Positions 27,304-35,947 of a stretch of DNA of 64,000 nt are shown in pieces. Position numbers and translations under genes: made by a program. The stretch covers positions 724,504 to 788,503 of the forward strand of contig NZ_JH414504.1 in assembly GCF_000238075.1 (NCBI RefSeq). Reading direction: 5' to 3'. Within the stretch, counting starts at the first letter, position 1; every line of letters begins with the position of its first letter. Origin of the DNA: Oribacterium asaccharolyticum ACB7. GTDB taxonomy: Bacteria > Bacillota > Clostridia > Lachnospirales > Lachnospiraceae. Below the pieces are notes generated by a model, which did not search any database, was not told the origin of the DNA, and was given only the letters and a program-made list of their open reading frames with translations.

Positions 27304-27344
27304 AACGAGATATCGCACGCCTTGCGTACGATACTCGTTATGAA
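27304..27344. repeat. Type A palindromic repeat
   Basis: ACGAGATATCGCACGC, spacer, GCGTACGATACTCGTTATGA. It lies in the gap between the RNA methyltransferase start and the DUF1700 gene end. Confidence 0.9.
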
Positions 27345-27387
27345 TCAGTCGAAAAAGAGCATTTTCATCCATGAGCTGAACTGCCCT

Positions 27388-28035
27388 TTATCGATTCAAT
27401 ATCCCCGAAAGCAACCATAAAATCACGGCAATACAGAGCACCGGGAAAAGGATCGGTGCAAGGAAAGACAGAATTCCCACAAAAACCAACACCGCCAGTA
27501 CCAAAAGTGCAATCACAACAATGGTGAAAATGAGGCAACCGGTACTGCTTACCGGAATATAAGGCCTGTAACCGTGGTTTTCTCCGCCGTTACCGTAGCC
27601 AGTGTTATGATAGTTTGTGTTTTCTCTATCTCCATAAACTCTTCCGCCGCTGTAATTTCCGCTTCCGCTCGAACTGCTCTCCCGTCTTTCATAACGAAGG
27701 CTTTCCGTTTCGGAGTCGAACCTGTCTTTTTCGGAAGCCATTCCCTGATAACGCAGGTCCTCTTCATCCGAAGCATAGTTGATGTCTTTCTCCTCATAGC
27801 GGAAGGGAGTGGTTCTTGCCACACGGTCTCCTCCCGCATCAGCCGCTTCAATAATGCTTCGCGCCAAAAGATTCGGGGCGGAGAGCTCGGCTACTACTTC
27901 CTCCTCTCCTCTTCCCTTGCCCATTTCCGTATCAATATACTCACTATAAAACCGAAGCTGTTCCTCAATAATCTGTCCTGAAACAGAATTGATAAGCTCC
28001 CCTCTTAAAGCCTGTAAAAATTCCTTTTTATTCAC
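27388..28035 (-). CDS. DUF1700/HAAS-type membrane protein
   Basis: Protein of 215 aa. The N-terminal ~65 residues (KKEFLQALRGEL, YSEYIDTEMGKGRGEEEVVAELS) are the helical module found in DUF1700 proteins. A low-complexity Ser/Gly/Tyr/Asn/Arg-rich stretch (about 85-155) follows, then two hydrophobic segments (about 163-188 and 190-213). Such proteins often pair with PadR regulators and putative adhesin domains, neither visible here. It starts at GTG overlapping the aspS end by 8 bases, so it is the last gene of lysA-hisS-aspS-DUF1700. Confidence 0.85.
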   Translation of the reverse strand: MNKKEFLQALRGELINSVSGQIIEEQLRFYSEYIDTEMGKGRGEEEVVAELSAPNLLARSIIEAADAGGDRVARTTPFRYEEKDINYASDEEDLRYQGMASEKDRFDSETESLRYERRESSSSGSGNYSGGRVYGDRENTNYHNTGYGNGGENHGYRPYIPVSSTGCLIFTIVVIALLVLAVLVFVGILSFLAPILFPVLCIAVILWLLSGILNR

Positions 28036-29833
28036 TCTTTTCTTCCTCGGCTATGACAGCAATATTCAAATCCAGAAGCTGCTGCGGATCAAATACCTCA
28101 GCAGGGGCATCCATCATGGCATCCGATCCGTCCTTGCCCTTCGGGAAGGCAATCACATCACGAATCGTTTCCGCACCGACCATCCACATTGCCAGTCTGT
28201 CCAAGCCATAAGCAAGACCTGCATGAGGAGGAACGCCGTACCGGAAGGCCTGCATTAAGAAGCCGAACTGCTCATTTGCTCTCTCCGGTGTAAACCCAAG
28301 CTTCTCGAGCATTTTCTCCTGCACATCACTCTGGTGAATACGCACGGAACCGCCTCCAAGCTCTGTTCCGTTTAAAACAATGTCATATGCCTTGGCGCGA
28401 ATCTTCGAAAGATCTGTATCCAGGTAGTGTAAATCCTCTTCCATCGGCATGGTGAAGGGGTGGTGCATAGCCTGATAACGTCCCAGCTCCTCGGAATACT
28501 CAAACATCGGGAACTCCGTAATCCAAAGGAACTTCCACTGTGTCTTATCGATTAAGTCGAGTTCCTTTCCAAGCACAAGCCTCAGTGCTCCCAAAGAATC
28601 CCATACCACATTTTTCTTTACATCGGAAACGAGGAGAAGTAAATCACCCTTTTCGAGTCCCGATGCTTCTACAAGTCTCTTTGCATCCTCTTCCGAAAGG
28701 AACTTTGCAAAGGAAGACTTTACCGTACCGTCTTCATGTACGCCGTACCAGGCAAGCCCTTTTGCGTGATAGCCCTTAACCAGCTCCACATAGGAATCCA
28801 GCTTCTTTCTGGGCATCTCCGCCTGCCCCTTTACCAAAATACCCTTTACTGTTCCGCCGGCCTTTGCACAGTCGGAAAATACGGAAAATCCGCAGTCCTT
28901 TACCGCCTCCGTAAGCTCAATAAGAGGCATATCAAAGCGAAGATCCGGCTTATCGGAGCCATAGTGATTCATCGCATAGTCCCAAGTCATCCTCTGCAGC
29001 GGAAGGGCAATATCCACATTGCAAACTTCCTTAAAGATATACTTTAACAAGCGCTCATTTACCTCCAGAACATCCTCGATATCCACGAAAGAAAGTTCCA
29101 TATCCACCTGAGTAAACTCCGGCTGTCTGTCCGCTCTTAGATCCTCGTCTCTATAGCATCTTGCGAGCTGAAAATAACGATCCATTCCGGAAACCATAAG
29201 AAGCTGCTTTAAAAGCTGCGGAGACTGGGGAAGCGCATAAAAGGCACCTCTGTGGAGTCTGGACGGCACAAGGAAGTCTCTTGCTCCTTCCGGTGTGGAC
29301 TTAATGAGAGTCGGTGTTTCAATCTCCAAAAAGCCCTCTTCGGACAGGAAATGGCGAATAAGCTGAGAAAGTCTGGCACGCGTCATAATTTTCTTCGCAA
29401 GGTCCGGTCTTCTTAAATCCAGATAACGATACTTTAATCGAAGCTCTTCCTTCGTCTTGGAATCCGCTTCGATTGGAAACGGAGGGGTATCCGCTTCCGC
29501 AAGGATACGAAGGCTCTTTGCAACAAGCTCGATCGAGCCGGTAGAAAGTGCCGCATTGCTGTCCTTTCCACGGCTTCTCACTTCTCCCTCTACGGCAATG
29601 ACATACTCCTGCTTTAGCTCACTTGCCTTCTCAAATACCTCGCTACCGCATTCCTGCTCCTCAAAAAGAATCTGCAGAATACCGGAACGGTCACGAAGGT
29701 CGGTAAAAATAAGACCGCCCTTATTTCTGGACTTCTGTACCCAACCCATCATACAAACCGTTTTTCCGATATAGCTCTCTCCCAGCTCGGCACATCTGGC
29801 CGTTCTGTGTAAACCTTTCATTGACTCTGCCAT
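28028..29833 (-). CDS. aspS: Aspartate--tRNA ligase
   Basis: Class II synthetase of 601 aa charging tRNA-Asp. It has an N-terminal OB fold (GWVQKSRNKGGLIFTDLRDRSG), motif 2 FQLARCYRDEDLRADRQPEFTQ, a GAD insert (about 290-410) and motif 3 GLAYGLDRLAMWM. The bacterial-type insert is full length. It lies 64 bases after hisS, a pairing common in Firmicutes. I see no T-box leader upstream of the pair. Confidence 0.98.
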   Translation of the reverse strand: MAESMKGLHRTARCAELGESYIGKTVCMMGWVQKSRNKGGLIFTDLRDRSGILQILFEEQECGSEVFEKASELKQEYVIAVEGEVRSRGKDSNAALSTGSIELVAKSLRILAEADTPPFPIEADSKTKEELRLKYRYLDLRRPDLAKKIMTRARLSQLIRHFLSEEGFLEIETPTLIKSTPEGARDFLVPSRLHRGAFYALPQSPQLLKQLLMVSGMDRYFQLARCYRDEDLRADRQPEFTQVDMELSFVDIEDVLEVNERLLKYIFKEVCNVDIALPLQRMTWDYAMNHYGSDKPDLRFDMPLIELTEAVKDCGFSVFSDCAKAGGTVKGILVKGQAEMPRKKLDSYVELVKGYHAKGLAWYGVHEDGTVKSSFAKFLSEEDAKRLVEASGLEKGDLLLLVSDVKKNVVWDSLGALRLVLGKELDLIDKTQWKFLWITEFPMFEYSEELGRYQAMHHPFTMPMEEDLHYLDTDLSKIRAKAYDIVLNGTELGGGSVRIHQSDVQEKMLEKLGFTPERANEQFGFLMQAFRYGVPPHAGLAYGLDRLAMWMVGAETIRDVIAFPKGKDGSDAMMDAPAEVFDPQQLLDLNIAVIAEEEKSE

Positions 29834-29897
29834 AATTTCCTCTTTTCTTTTCCGTTCTATATAGTCTTTTTATTCTAAAAAGTCCTGCAATGCGCCT

Positions 29898-31157
29898 TTA
29901 GTCTCCGTAGATTTCTACAAATTCCTTATAGCCTTCCGCACTAAGCTTTTCCTTTTGGAATTTCTTATTCTTATTCATCTGGGTAAGAAGCACTGTTTCT
30001 CCCTTGGCTCTTCTTTGCATAACTTCGGAAAGACAGGCGGAAAGCTTCTCTTCGGAAACTCTCTTCTCTACCAAATAAGCAATTTTTCCTTCCGACTGCT
30101 CCTCCTCTTCTCCCTCCAAAAGGATGCCGATGATTCTTTCAAAGCCGATGGAAAATCCTACTGCAGGAGTATCCACACCGATAAACTTTCCCACCATCTT
30201 ATCATATCTTCCGCCCCCTCCGATAGAGCCGGAGAAAAGCGTGGAACGCACTTCAAAAATCGGTCCGGTATAATAGCCCATTCCGCGCACAAGGGTCGGA
30301 TCAAAGCGAAGGGGAATCGCGCCCTTTCCGCTCTCTTCCACCATTTTCATGATCTGATACAGATTCTTTCCGACCTCTTCATCAAGATGCGCACCGAGCT
30401 TTTCCTGTAATTTCAGAATATCTTCCTTATCCCCCTTCACAAGATTTAAGCAGTCCTCATAACGGGAAATCTGCTCCTCCGTGTAAGAGAGAGAAAGCAG
30501 TTCCTCGCGAACTCCCTCTCTTCCGATCTTATCCTCTTTATCAAGAACGATGGAAATCTCCGAAAAATCCGCCTCCGGAAATCCCGCATAGCTCTGCATG
30601 GCTTTTAGGATAGCACGGTCATTTAATACGATATAAAAAGGATACTTTTCTCCGAAACCGATTTCCTGTAAGACCGTTCCCATAGCAAGGAGCAGGTCAA
30701 TTTCCGAAAGATAACTTGCGTCCCCGAAAATATCGATGTCACACTGCCAAAATTCTCGGAAGCGTCCTTTCTGCGGACGATCGGCACGAAAAACCGGACC
30801 GATTTGTAAAGCTTTAAAGGGGGAAGGAAGATTCCCTTGGTTTTCCGCATAAAAGCGGGAAAGCGGAAGCGTTAAATCGTACCGAAGTCCCGAATCGGAA
30901 AGATTCTCGAAATCTCCCTTTTCCAAGGCCTCCTTCAGCTTCTCTCCTCTTTTTTCCACCTTAAAAATGAGCTTCTCATTATCTCCTCCCTGCTTACTGA
31001 GAAGGTTGGAAAGATGCTCCACGATGGGTGTCTCAATTTCGGTAAAACCGAAGCCCCCATAGACCTTTCGTATCGTGGATAGTACCCTTTGTCTCACCGC
31101 CATTTCTCTCGGTAAAATGTCCTTCATGCCGGTTACGGCCTTTTTCTTTAATGCCAT
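29898..31157 (-). CDS. hisS: Histidine--tRNA ligase
   Basis: Class II synthetase of 419 aa charging tRNA-His. GMKDILPREMAVR at the start, motif 2 around QIGPVFRADRPQKGRFREFWQCDIDIFG, GMGYYTGPIFEV and GGGGRYDKMVGKF are family motifs. I start at the ATG at 31157 (AGAGAGG upstream); 25 more codons are open but not conserved. The C-terminal anticodon-binding domain is short. It follows lysA by 93 bases and precedes aspS. Confidence 0.96.
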   Translation of the reverse strand: MALKKKAVTGMKDILPREMAVRQRVLSTIRKVYGGFGFTEIETPIVEHLSNLLSKQGGDNEKLIFKVEKRGEKLKEALEKGDFENLSDSGLRYDLTLPLSRFYAENQGNLPSPFKALQIGPVFRADRPQKGRFREFWQCDIDIFGDASYLSEIDLLLAMGTVLQEIGFGEKYPFYIVLNDRAILKAMQSYAGFPEADFSEISIVLDKEDKIGREGVREELLSLSYTEEQISRYEDCLNLVKGDKEDILKLQEKLGAHLDEEVGKNLYQIMKMVEESGKGAIPLRFDPTLVRGMGYYTGPIFEVRSTLFSGSIGGGGRYDKMVGKFIGVDTPAVGFSIGFERIIGILLEGEEEEQSEGKIAYLVEKRVSEEKLSACLSEVMQRRAKGETVLLTQMNKNKKFQKEKLSAEGYKEFVEIYGD

Positions 31158-31250
31158 ACTGCCTCTCTTTACTTTTCCAATATCACTAACCCAATACCAT
31201 GCATAAAGCCACAGCATTTCGTCTAAAAACAAATTGTAATCTTCCGGACT

Positions 31251-32528
31251 CTATTTCCTGATTTGTAAATACTTGCTCAGTCCTTCATCAATATCCAGGG
31301 TGGCAAAGTAATCGGTGTCCTTCTCCGCGCGGCGAATCATTTTCACGGTACCGTCTTTTTGTAAGAGAAGTTCTGAAGACCATAACTTTCCGTTATAGTT
31401 GTAGCCCATAGCAAAACCGTGTGCACCGGTGTCATGGATAAAGAGCAAGTCTCCTTTTTCCAGCTTAGGAAGTTCTCTCCCCTTTGCAAACTTATCATTA
31501 TTTTCACAAAGAGAACCGACGACGTCATAGACTTCCGTCTCCTTTGCATCTTCCTTCCCGAGCACGGTAATATGATGATAGGCGTCATAAATGGCCGGTC
31601 GCATCAAATTCGATGCACAGGCATCCACACCCGCATAATGCCGATAGGTATTCTTAAAATGCAAAACCTTTGTAATTAATGCCCCGTGAGGTCCTAAAAC
31701 ATAGCGTCCAAGCTCTGAACAAAGTCGTATGTGTCCGAGACCGTTCTTCACAAGGATTTCCTCATAAACCTCTCTCACCTTTTCTCCAATCAGGAAAATG
31801 TCGGTTGCCTCCTGCTCCGGGCGGTAAGGAATCCCCACGCCGCCGGAAAGGTTTACAAATTCCAAGGAAATACCGCATTCTTCCTTAATCTTTACAACCA
31901 AAGAAAAAAGTTGTCTTGCAAGCTCGGGATAATAGTCGTTACTGATTGTATTGGAAGCAAGAAAGGCGTGTATGCCGAAGTGCTCCACTCCCCTATCCTT
32001 TAATATCCGGTAGCCCTCCAGGATCTGTGCCTCGGTCATCCCGTATTTGGCTTCTTCCGGATTGTCCATGATGGTGTTTCCGATGCTGAAATAGCCTCCC
32101 GGATTAAAGCGCAGGCTCATCGTCTTCGGAAGTACACCTAGAATTTCACTGACTTCTTCAATATTACTAAAGTCATCCAGGTTGATGATACCGTGAAGAC
32201 GATTTGCAAAAACATATTCTTCATCCGGCGTATCATTGGAAGAAAACATGATTTCCGATCCGGAGAATCCGCAAGCCTCTGCCAAACTCAGTTCTACATC
32301 GGAGGAACAATCCACTCCGCAGCCTTCCTCTTTCAAGATGCGAAGAATGGACGGATTCGGCGTCGCTTTAATCGCGAAATATTCTCTGTATCCTTCATTC
32401 CAGGAAAAGGCTTTATAGAGATTTCTGACGGTTTCTCGAATTCCTTCCTCATCGTAAAGATAGAACGGAGTCGGATACGTTTCCGCAATTTCCCTGGCTT
32501 TTCGATAATCCACAAATGCTTTCTTCAT
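31251..32528 (-). CDS. lysA: Diaminopimelate decarboxylase-like PLP enzyme
   Basis: Fold-type III PLP decarboxylase of 425 aa. The PLP lysine is in YFAIKATPNPSIL (about residue 54); VDCSSDVELSLAEACG, SLRFNPGG, NLSGGVGIPYRPE and CSELGRYVLGPHGALIT follow, with the second-subunit Cys in VGSLCENNDKFAKGRELP. LysA decarboxylates meso-diaminopimelate to lysine. The sequence differs in places from classic LysA, so another substrate of the same family remains possible; dapF at 41966 fits the lysine route. An AAGGAG site precedes the ATG. Confidence 0.82.
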   Translation of the reverse strand: MKKAFVDYRKAREIAETYPTPFYLYDEEGIRETVRNLYKAFSWNEGYREYFAIKATPNPSILRILKEEGCGVDCSSDVELSLAEACGFSGSEIMFSSNDTPDEEYVFANRLHGIINLDDFSNIEEVSEILGVLPKTMSLRFNPGGYFSIGNTIMDNPEEAKYGMTEAQILEGYRILKDRGVEHFGIHAFLASNTISNDYYPELARQLFSLVVKIKEECGISLEFVNLSGGVGIPYRPEQEATDIFLIGEKVREVYEEILVKNGLGHIRLCSELGRYVLGPHGALITKVLHFKNTYRHYAGVDACASNLMRPAIYDAYHHITVLGKEDAKETEVYDVVGSLCENNDKFAKGRELPKLEKGDLLFIHDTGAHGFAMGYNYNGKLWSSELLLQKDGTVKMIRRAEKDTDYFATLDIDEGLSKYLQIRK

Positions 32529-32631
32529 CTTTTCTCCTTCGGTTTTATCACCTTACAAACCCACTCTATACCTTTTACTTCTCTTTTTAGCAAGTTTTCA
32601 TAGAGGACGGAACATCCCTCTTTACCTGTCC

Positions 32632-32710
32632 AACGAAAAGATCGCACGCTTTGCGCACGATACTCATTATGAACAAGATGTCTCAGGCTTCGCCTGCGCC
32701 ACTTGTTAAG
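32632..32710. repeat. Type A plus type B palindromic repeat pair
   Basis: A type A unit (32632-32672, slightly degenerate at its left end) is directly followed by a type B unit (32673-32710: ACAAGATGTCTCAGGC, TTC, GCCTGCGCCACTTGTTA). The same A-B order recurs at 60344. It lies between lysA and the pyk terminator. Confidence 0.9.
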
Positions 32711-32713
32711 AAT

Positions 32714-32756
32714 AAAAAAAAGTCCACTCTATCTTAAACAAGCTAGAGGGACTTTT
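32714..32756 (-). terminator. Terminator of pyk
   Basis: AAAAGTCC-CTCTA / TAGAG-GGACTTTT stem (one bulge) with a T run on the minus strand, 12 bases past the pyk stop. Confidence 0.9.
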
Positions 32757-32767
32757 CAAGTAAAATC

Positions 32768-34201
32768 CTAGTCTACTTCCATAACACGCATAATGTTGGT
32801 ACCGGTCGGTGCCTGCTTTCTCTGTAAGCGAGAGAGCACACCTGCCGTAATGACACAGATGTCTTTGCTCTTCAGCAATTTTCTGTCCTTCAACTCCTCA
32901 ATGGAACTTTCAAAAAGCTCGTCTGTCGTCTCTGCTCTTCTTGCCCAAATGGGAGTCACACCCCAGAACAGCATCATCTGTCTGGTCACGACCTGACTTG
33001 GTGAAAGCGCATAAATCGGTGTAATCGGACGATACTTCGAAATCATGGAAGCAGTAACACCGGAGAGTGTCGATGCCACGATGGCTGCCGCCTTTAACTC
33101 CGATGCAGTCGTCACGGAAGCTGCACACATCGCATTTCCGATGCTTTCGTATACGGTCTTTTCCACCATTCTGGTCTTAAACTGTTTGTAATCCAGGAAT
33201 TGTTCCGTATACTCCACGATAGACGCCATGGTCTTTGCAGCCTCAATCGGGTATTTTCCATTTGCAGATTCTCCGGAAAGCATCACCGCATCCGTTCCGT
33301 TGTAAACCGCATTGGCTACGTCTGTGACCTCCGCTCTCGTAGGGCGCGGATTTCGAATCATGGAATCCAACATCTGGGTTGCGGTAATGACGAGTTTTCC
33401 ATGATAGTTACACTTTTGAATAATTTCCTTTTGGAGTTGCGGAATGCGCTTTGCCTCAATTTCCACACCGAGGTCTCCTCTTGCCAGCATGATGCCGTCC
33501 GATGCCTCAATAATTGCATCAATATTGTCGAGTGCTTCCTGAGACTCAATTTTGGAAATAATCTTCATCTGCGACCCGGCTTCATTGATAAGCGAGCGAA
33601 TCTGTCTTACCGCATCTGCGGAACGAATGAAAGAGGCCGCCACAAAATCAAAGTCTTCTGCAAGACCGAACTTAATATCTTCTACATCCTTCTCCGTGAT
33701 AGAAGGCAACTGAATCGGTACACCGGGTACATTCACACCCTTTCTCTCTCCAAGTTCTCCCCCGTTCGTCACCTTACAATGAATCTCTACTCCCTTTACA
33801 GCTTCTACTTCCAAGCCGATTAAACCGTCATCAATCAGGATTACATTTCCCGGCTTTACATCCTCGTGCAGCTTGTCGTAGTTAATGAAGATTTTATCCT
33901 TGGTTCCCACTACCTCTTCTGTAGTCAGGATAATCTTCGCTCCCTCTTCTAAGCTAATCTTCTGTCCACCTTCCAAAAGGCCGGTTCGGATTTCCGGGCC
34001 CTTGGTATCCAGCAGTGCAGCAATCGGTCTTCCCACTTCCTTTCTCACTTTGCGCAGGAGTTCCAGTCTCTCAAGGTGTTCCTCATGGTCTCCGTGTGAA
34101 AAATTAAAGCGGGCAACATCCATGATTTCCGCCATGGCCTTCATTACACCGTAATCATTCTCATTGGGTCCCATCGTACATACCATTTTCGTTCTTCTCA
34201 T
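32768..34201 (-). CDS. pyk: Pyruvate kinase
   Basis: Makes pyruvate and ATP from PEP and ADP. The 477 aa include RRTKMVCTMGPNEN, NFSHGDHEEH, LLDTKGPEIRTG, the active-site stretch IISKIESQEALDNIDAIIEASDG shortened to its Lys/Glu core (KIES), ARGDLGVEI and a C-terminal regulatory domain of usual length without the extra PEP-utiliser domain of some Bacilli. I take the ATG at 34201, six bases after AAGGAG; another ATG lies immediately next to that site. It is transcribed alone and closed by a terminator. Confidence 0.97.
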   Translation of the reverse strand: MRRTKMVCTMGPNENDYGVMKAMAEIMDVARFNFSHGDHEEHLERLELLRKVRKEVGRPIAALLDTKGPEIRTGLLEGGQKISLEEGAKIILTTEEVVGTKDKIFINYDKLHEDVKPGNVILIDDGLIGLEVEAVKGVEIHCKVTNGGELGERKGVNVPGVPIQLPSITEKDVEDIKFGLAEDFDFVAASFIRSADAVRQIRSLINEAGSQMKIISKIESQEALDNIDAIIEASDGIMLARGDLGVEIEAKRIPQLQKEIIQKCNYHGKLVITATQMLDSMIRNPRPTRAEVTDVANAVYNGTDAVMLSGESANGKYPIEAAKTMASIVEYTEQFLDYKQFKTRMVEKTVYESIGNAMCAASVTTASELKAAAIVASTLSGVTASMISKYRPITPIYALSPSQVVTRQMMLFWGVTPIWARRAETTDELFESSIEELKDRKLLKSKDICVITAGVLSRLQRKQAPTGTNIMRVMEVD

Positions 34202-34294
34202 ATTCATCTCCTTAAATCTTCTAAACTCTATATATATCGTAATACTCTATTTCCGTAATAAACTTTGTATCAGTCTATATCCTAATTTACTTTC

Positions 34295-34951
34295 CTATCT
34301 ATAATTTCTGATATTGAAAATGTTCTTCCTCTTCCCCTGGTTCATCAAAAAGAAAAACAAGAGAACGTTCGCGAAAGACAATACAATGGAAAGCTTCTCG
34401 CCCAGACTCTGACTCACCGCCAGAAAATACAGATATAGTAAAGTCTCCATGAGCGCCAGATATTTTGCCTTAATCGGAATAAAGAAATACAGATAAAACA
34501 CCGTATCCGGTAACGTCAAAGCATAGGCCAGAAAAATACTGAATCCCATATAGGTCGGATTCAATTGAAGGGATACACCGGTTAAAAGATAAATCAGGAT
34601 TCCCGCCACGTTATAGAGAATGACCCCGGAAAAAAAGAAAAAGTTATAACGAAAATTCCCCCAAAGATATTCCAAAGTTCTTCCTATACTATAGTAAACC
34701 ATGATTCCGATAATTGCCCAGAATATGGAGCCGAATCCGTTTGCCGTAGGATAATAAATCAGAAAGCTTAAGATTCTCCAAATGTGTCCATGAAGAATGG
34801 CTTCCGGATCCAAGTCCAGATAGTAAAAATAAAACTCCGGTGCGGTAATCTGAATCAAAAATCCCAATGCATACATCGCACATATATATTTCATTAAATT
34901 GGGAACGGCATAGCGCCCCAGTTTTCTTTCCAATCGGTCTAAAATGCTCAT
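34295..34951 (-). CDS. Rhomboid-like membrane protein, probably inactive
   Basis: Protein of 218 aa with six hydrophobic segments. GHIWRILSFLI near residue 55 is the rhomboid WR motif of loop 1. MGFSIFLAYAL near 136 aligns with the GxSG catalytic stretch, keeping Ser (138) but not the second Gly, and the last membrane segment lacks the catalytic His. It is therefore probably a rhomboid pseudoprotease that binds membrane proteins without cutting them, though this rests on my own alignment by eye. It is transcribed alone, after a GAAAGGTGG site. Confidence 0.78.
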   Translation of the reverse strand: MSILDRLERKLGRYAVPNLMKYICAMYALGFLIQITAPEFYFYYLDLDPEAILHGHIWRILSFLIYYPTANGFGSIFWAIIGIMVYYSIGRTLEYLWGNFRYNFFFFSGVILYNVAGILIYLLTGVSLQLNPTYMGFSIFLAYALTLPDTVFYLYFFIPIKAKYLALMETLLYLYFLAVSQSLGEKLSIVLSFANVLLFFFLMNQGKRKNIFNIRNYR

Positions 34952-35194
34952 TTTCCACCTTTCTTAATATCCGACTATTAAGATAAAACTGCACTGTATT
35001 TTCTTCAAAACACGCTGAAAGTATACTTGCACTCTTCTATTTTTTCAAGCGTTGCCCCGGGGTTTTTATTCTTGTTTAAGGATTTTTCATGCCGTAGGAA
35101 ATCTGATATAGGAAAGAAAGAACTACAAAAATGGTGGGAAGGTAAACAATAACATAGCAACTCACAAAGCTCTTTCCAGAGAGCATTTCCCTAT

Positions 35195-35590
35195 TTAGTC
35201 CTTCAATCTAAGCAGGTAAATTCCCACAGAAAGAAGCCCAATTCCCAGCATGGTAAAAGCGGATTTCCGGTCAAGTTCCCCCAATAAGGAACTTACAAGA
35301 ACAGCAATGCCCATTGCAGTAGGTAGAGCCTTCAAGATGATATTCAATAAGTAAGAAGCACCTTTGTGTCCATGTTCGGGAATGGACTTCGCGTTCATCA
35401 GTTCTTCCACGGATATGCCAAGGATTTCAGCAAGTCCGGGGATCGTAGCCGTATCCGGAAAAGCTAGATTTCGTTCCCATTTGGAAACAGCCTTGTCGGT
35501 TATGTTTAGCCTATCCGCCAAGTCTTTTTGGGTCATTCCTTTTTCTTTTCTTAGTGTACTGATCATATCACCCATCGATGGATTATTCAT
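35195..35590 (-). CDS. XRE-family regulator with C-terminal membrane segments
   Basis: Protein of 131 aa. Residues ~6-65 form a Cro/C1-type helix-turn-helix (LRKEKGMTQKDLADRLNITDKAVSKWER, cited here as its core TQKDLADRLNITDKAVSKWE). Two hydrophobic segments follow at about 88-106 and 113-127. Membrane-tethered XRE proteins of this layout are frequent in Clostridia and their signals are unknown. It is transcribed alone with an AAGGAG site. A TAAACC-GAA-GGTTTA palindrome about 85 bases upstream is a candidate autoregulatory operator. Confidence 0.88.
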   Translation of the reverse strand: MNNPSMGDMISTLRKEKGMTQKDLADRLNITDKAVSKWERNLAFPDTATIPGLAEILGISVEELMNAKSIPEHGHKGASYLLNIILKALPTAMGIAVLVSSLLGELDRKSAFTMLGIGLLSVGIYLLRLKD

Positions 35591-35947
35591 AGCCTAATCT
35601 CCTTTTTTAATTTATTCTTGCCTATATTGTAGCTATGTTCAAAAAAAGAGTGAACCGAAGCGTGGTAGAGTTTAGTAAACCGAAGGTTTATCTTCTGTAA
35701 AATCAAATAAATATACGGATTTTATCATACAAAAAAGGAAGCACTGCAGCGTTGTCCTATTTTCTTAATTATATAACGTTAAAAATTATTTTTGCAGAAT
35801 TTTTCCTTCAACTAAACTTTTATTTTTTTTTTAGAAAGCCTTCCTTGTTGCCTATCCTGAACTGTGCTAGAGTAACAGACTGTTGGTTTTATTTCTTAAT
35901 TTAAACAATTTTTATTAAGACTTAGAAAGTATAGATTGGGTGTATTT
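35591..35947. other. AT-rich divergent intergenic region
   Basis: Separates the XRE gene (minus) from the activase gene (plus). It holds a perfect palindrome TAAACC-GAA-GGTTTA at 35676-35690 and several A/T runs. I see no open frame with a ribosome site, no RNA gene and no convincing paired promoter boxes. Confidence 0.5.

Noticed and set aside
31158..31250. T-box leader for hisS-aspS
   Set aside because: The 93-base gap after lysA is too short and shows none of the conserved T-box elements.
32529..32767. Lysine riboswitch upstream of lysA
   Set aside because: The region holds type A/B repeats and the pyk terminator; I find none of the conserved L-box core.
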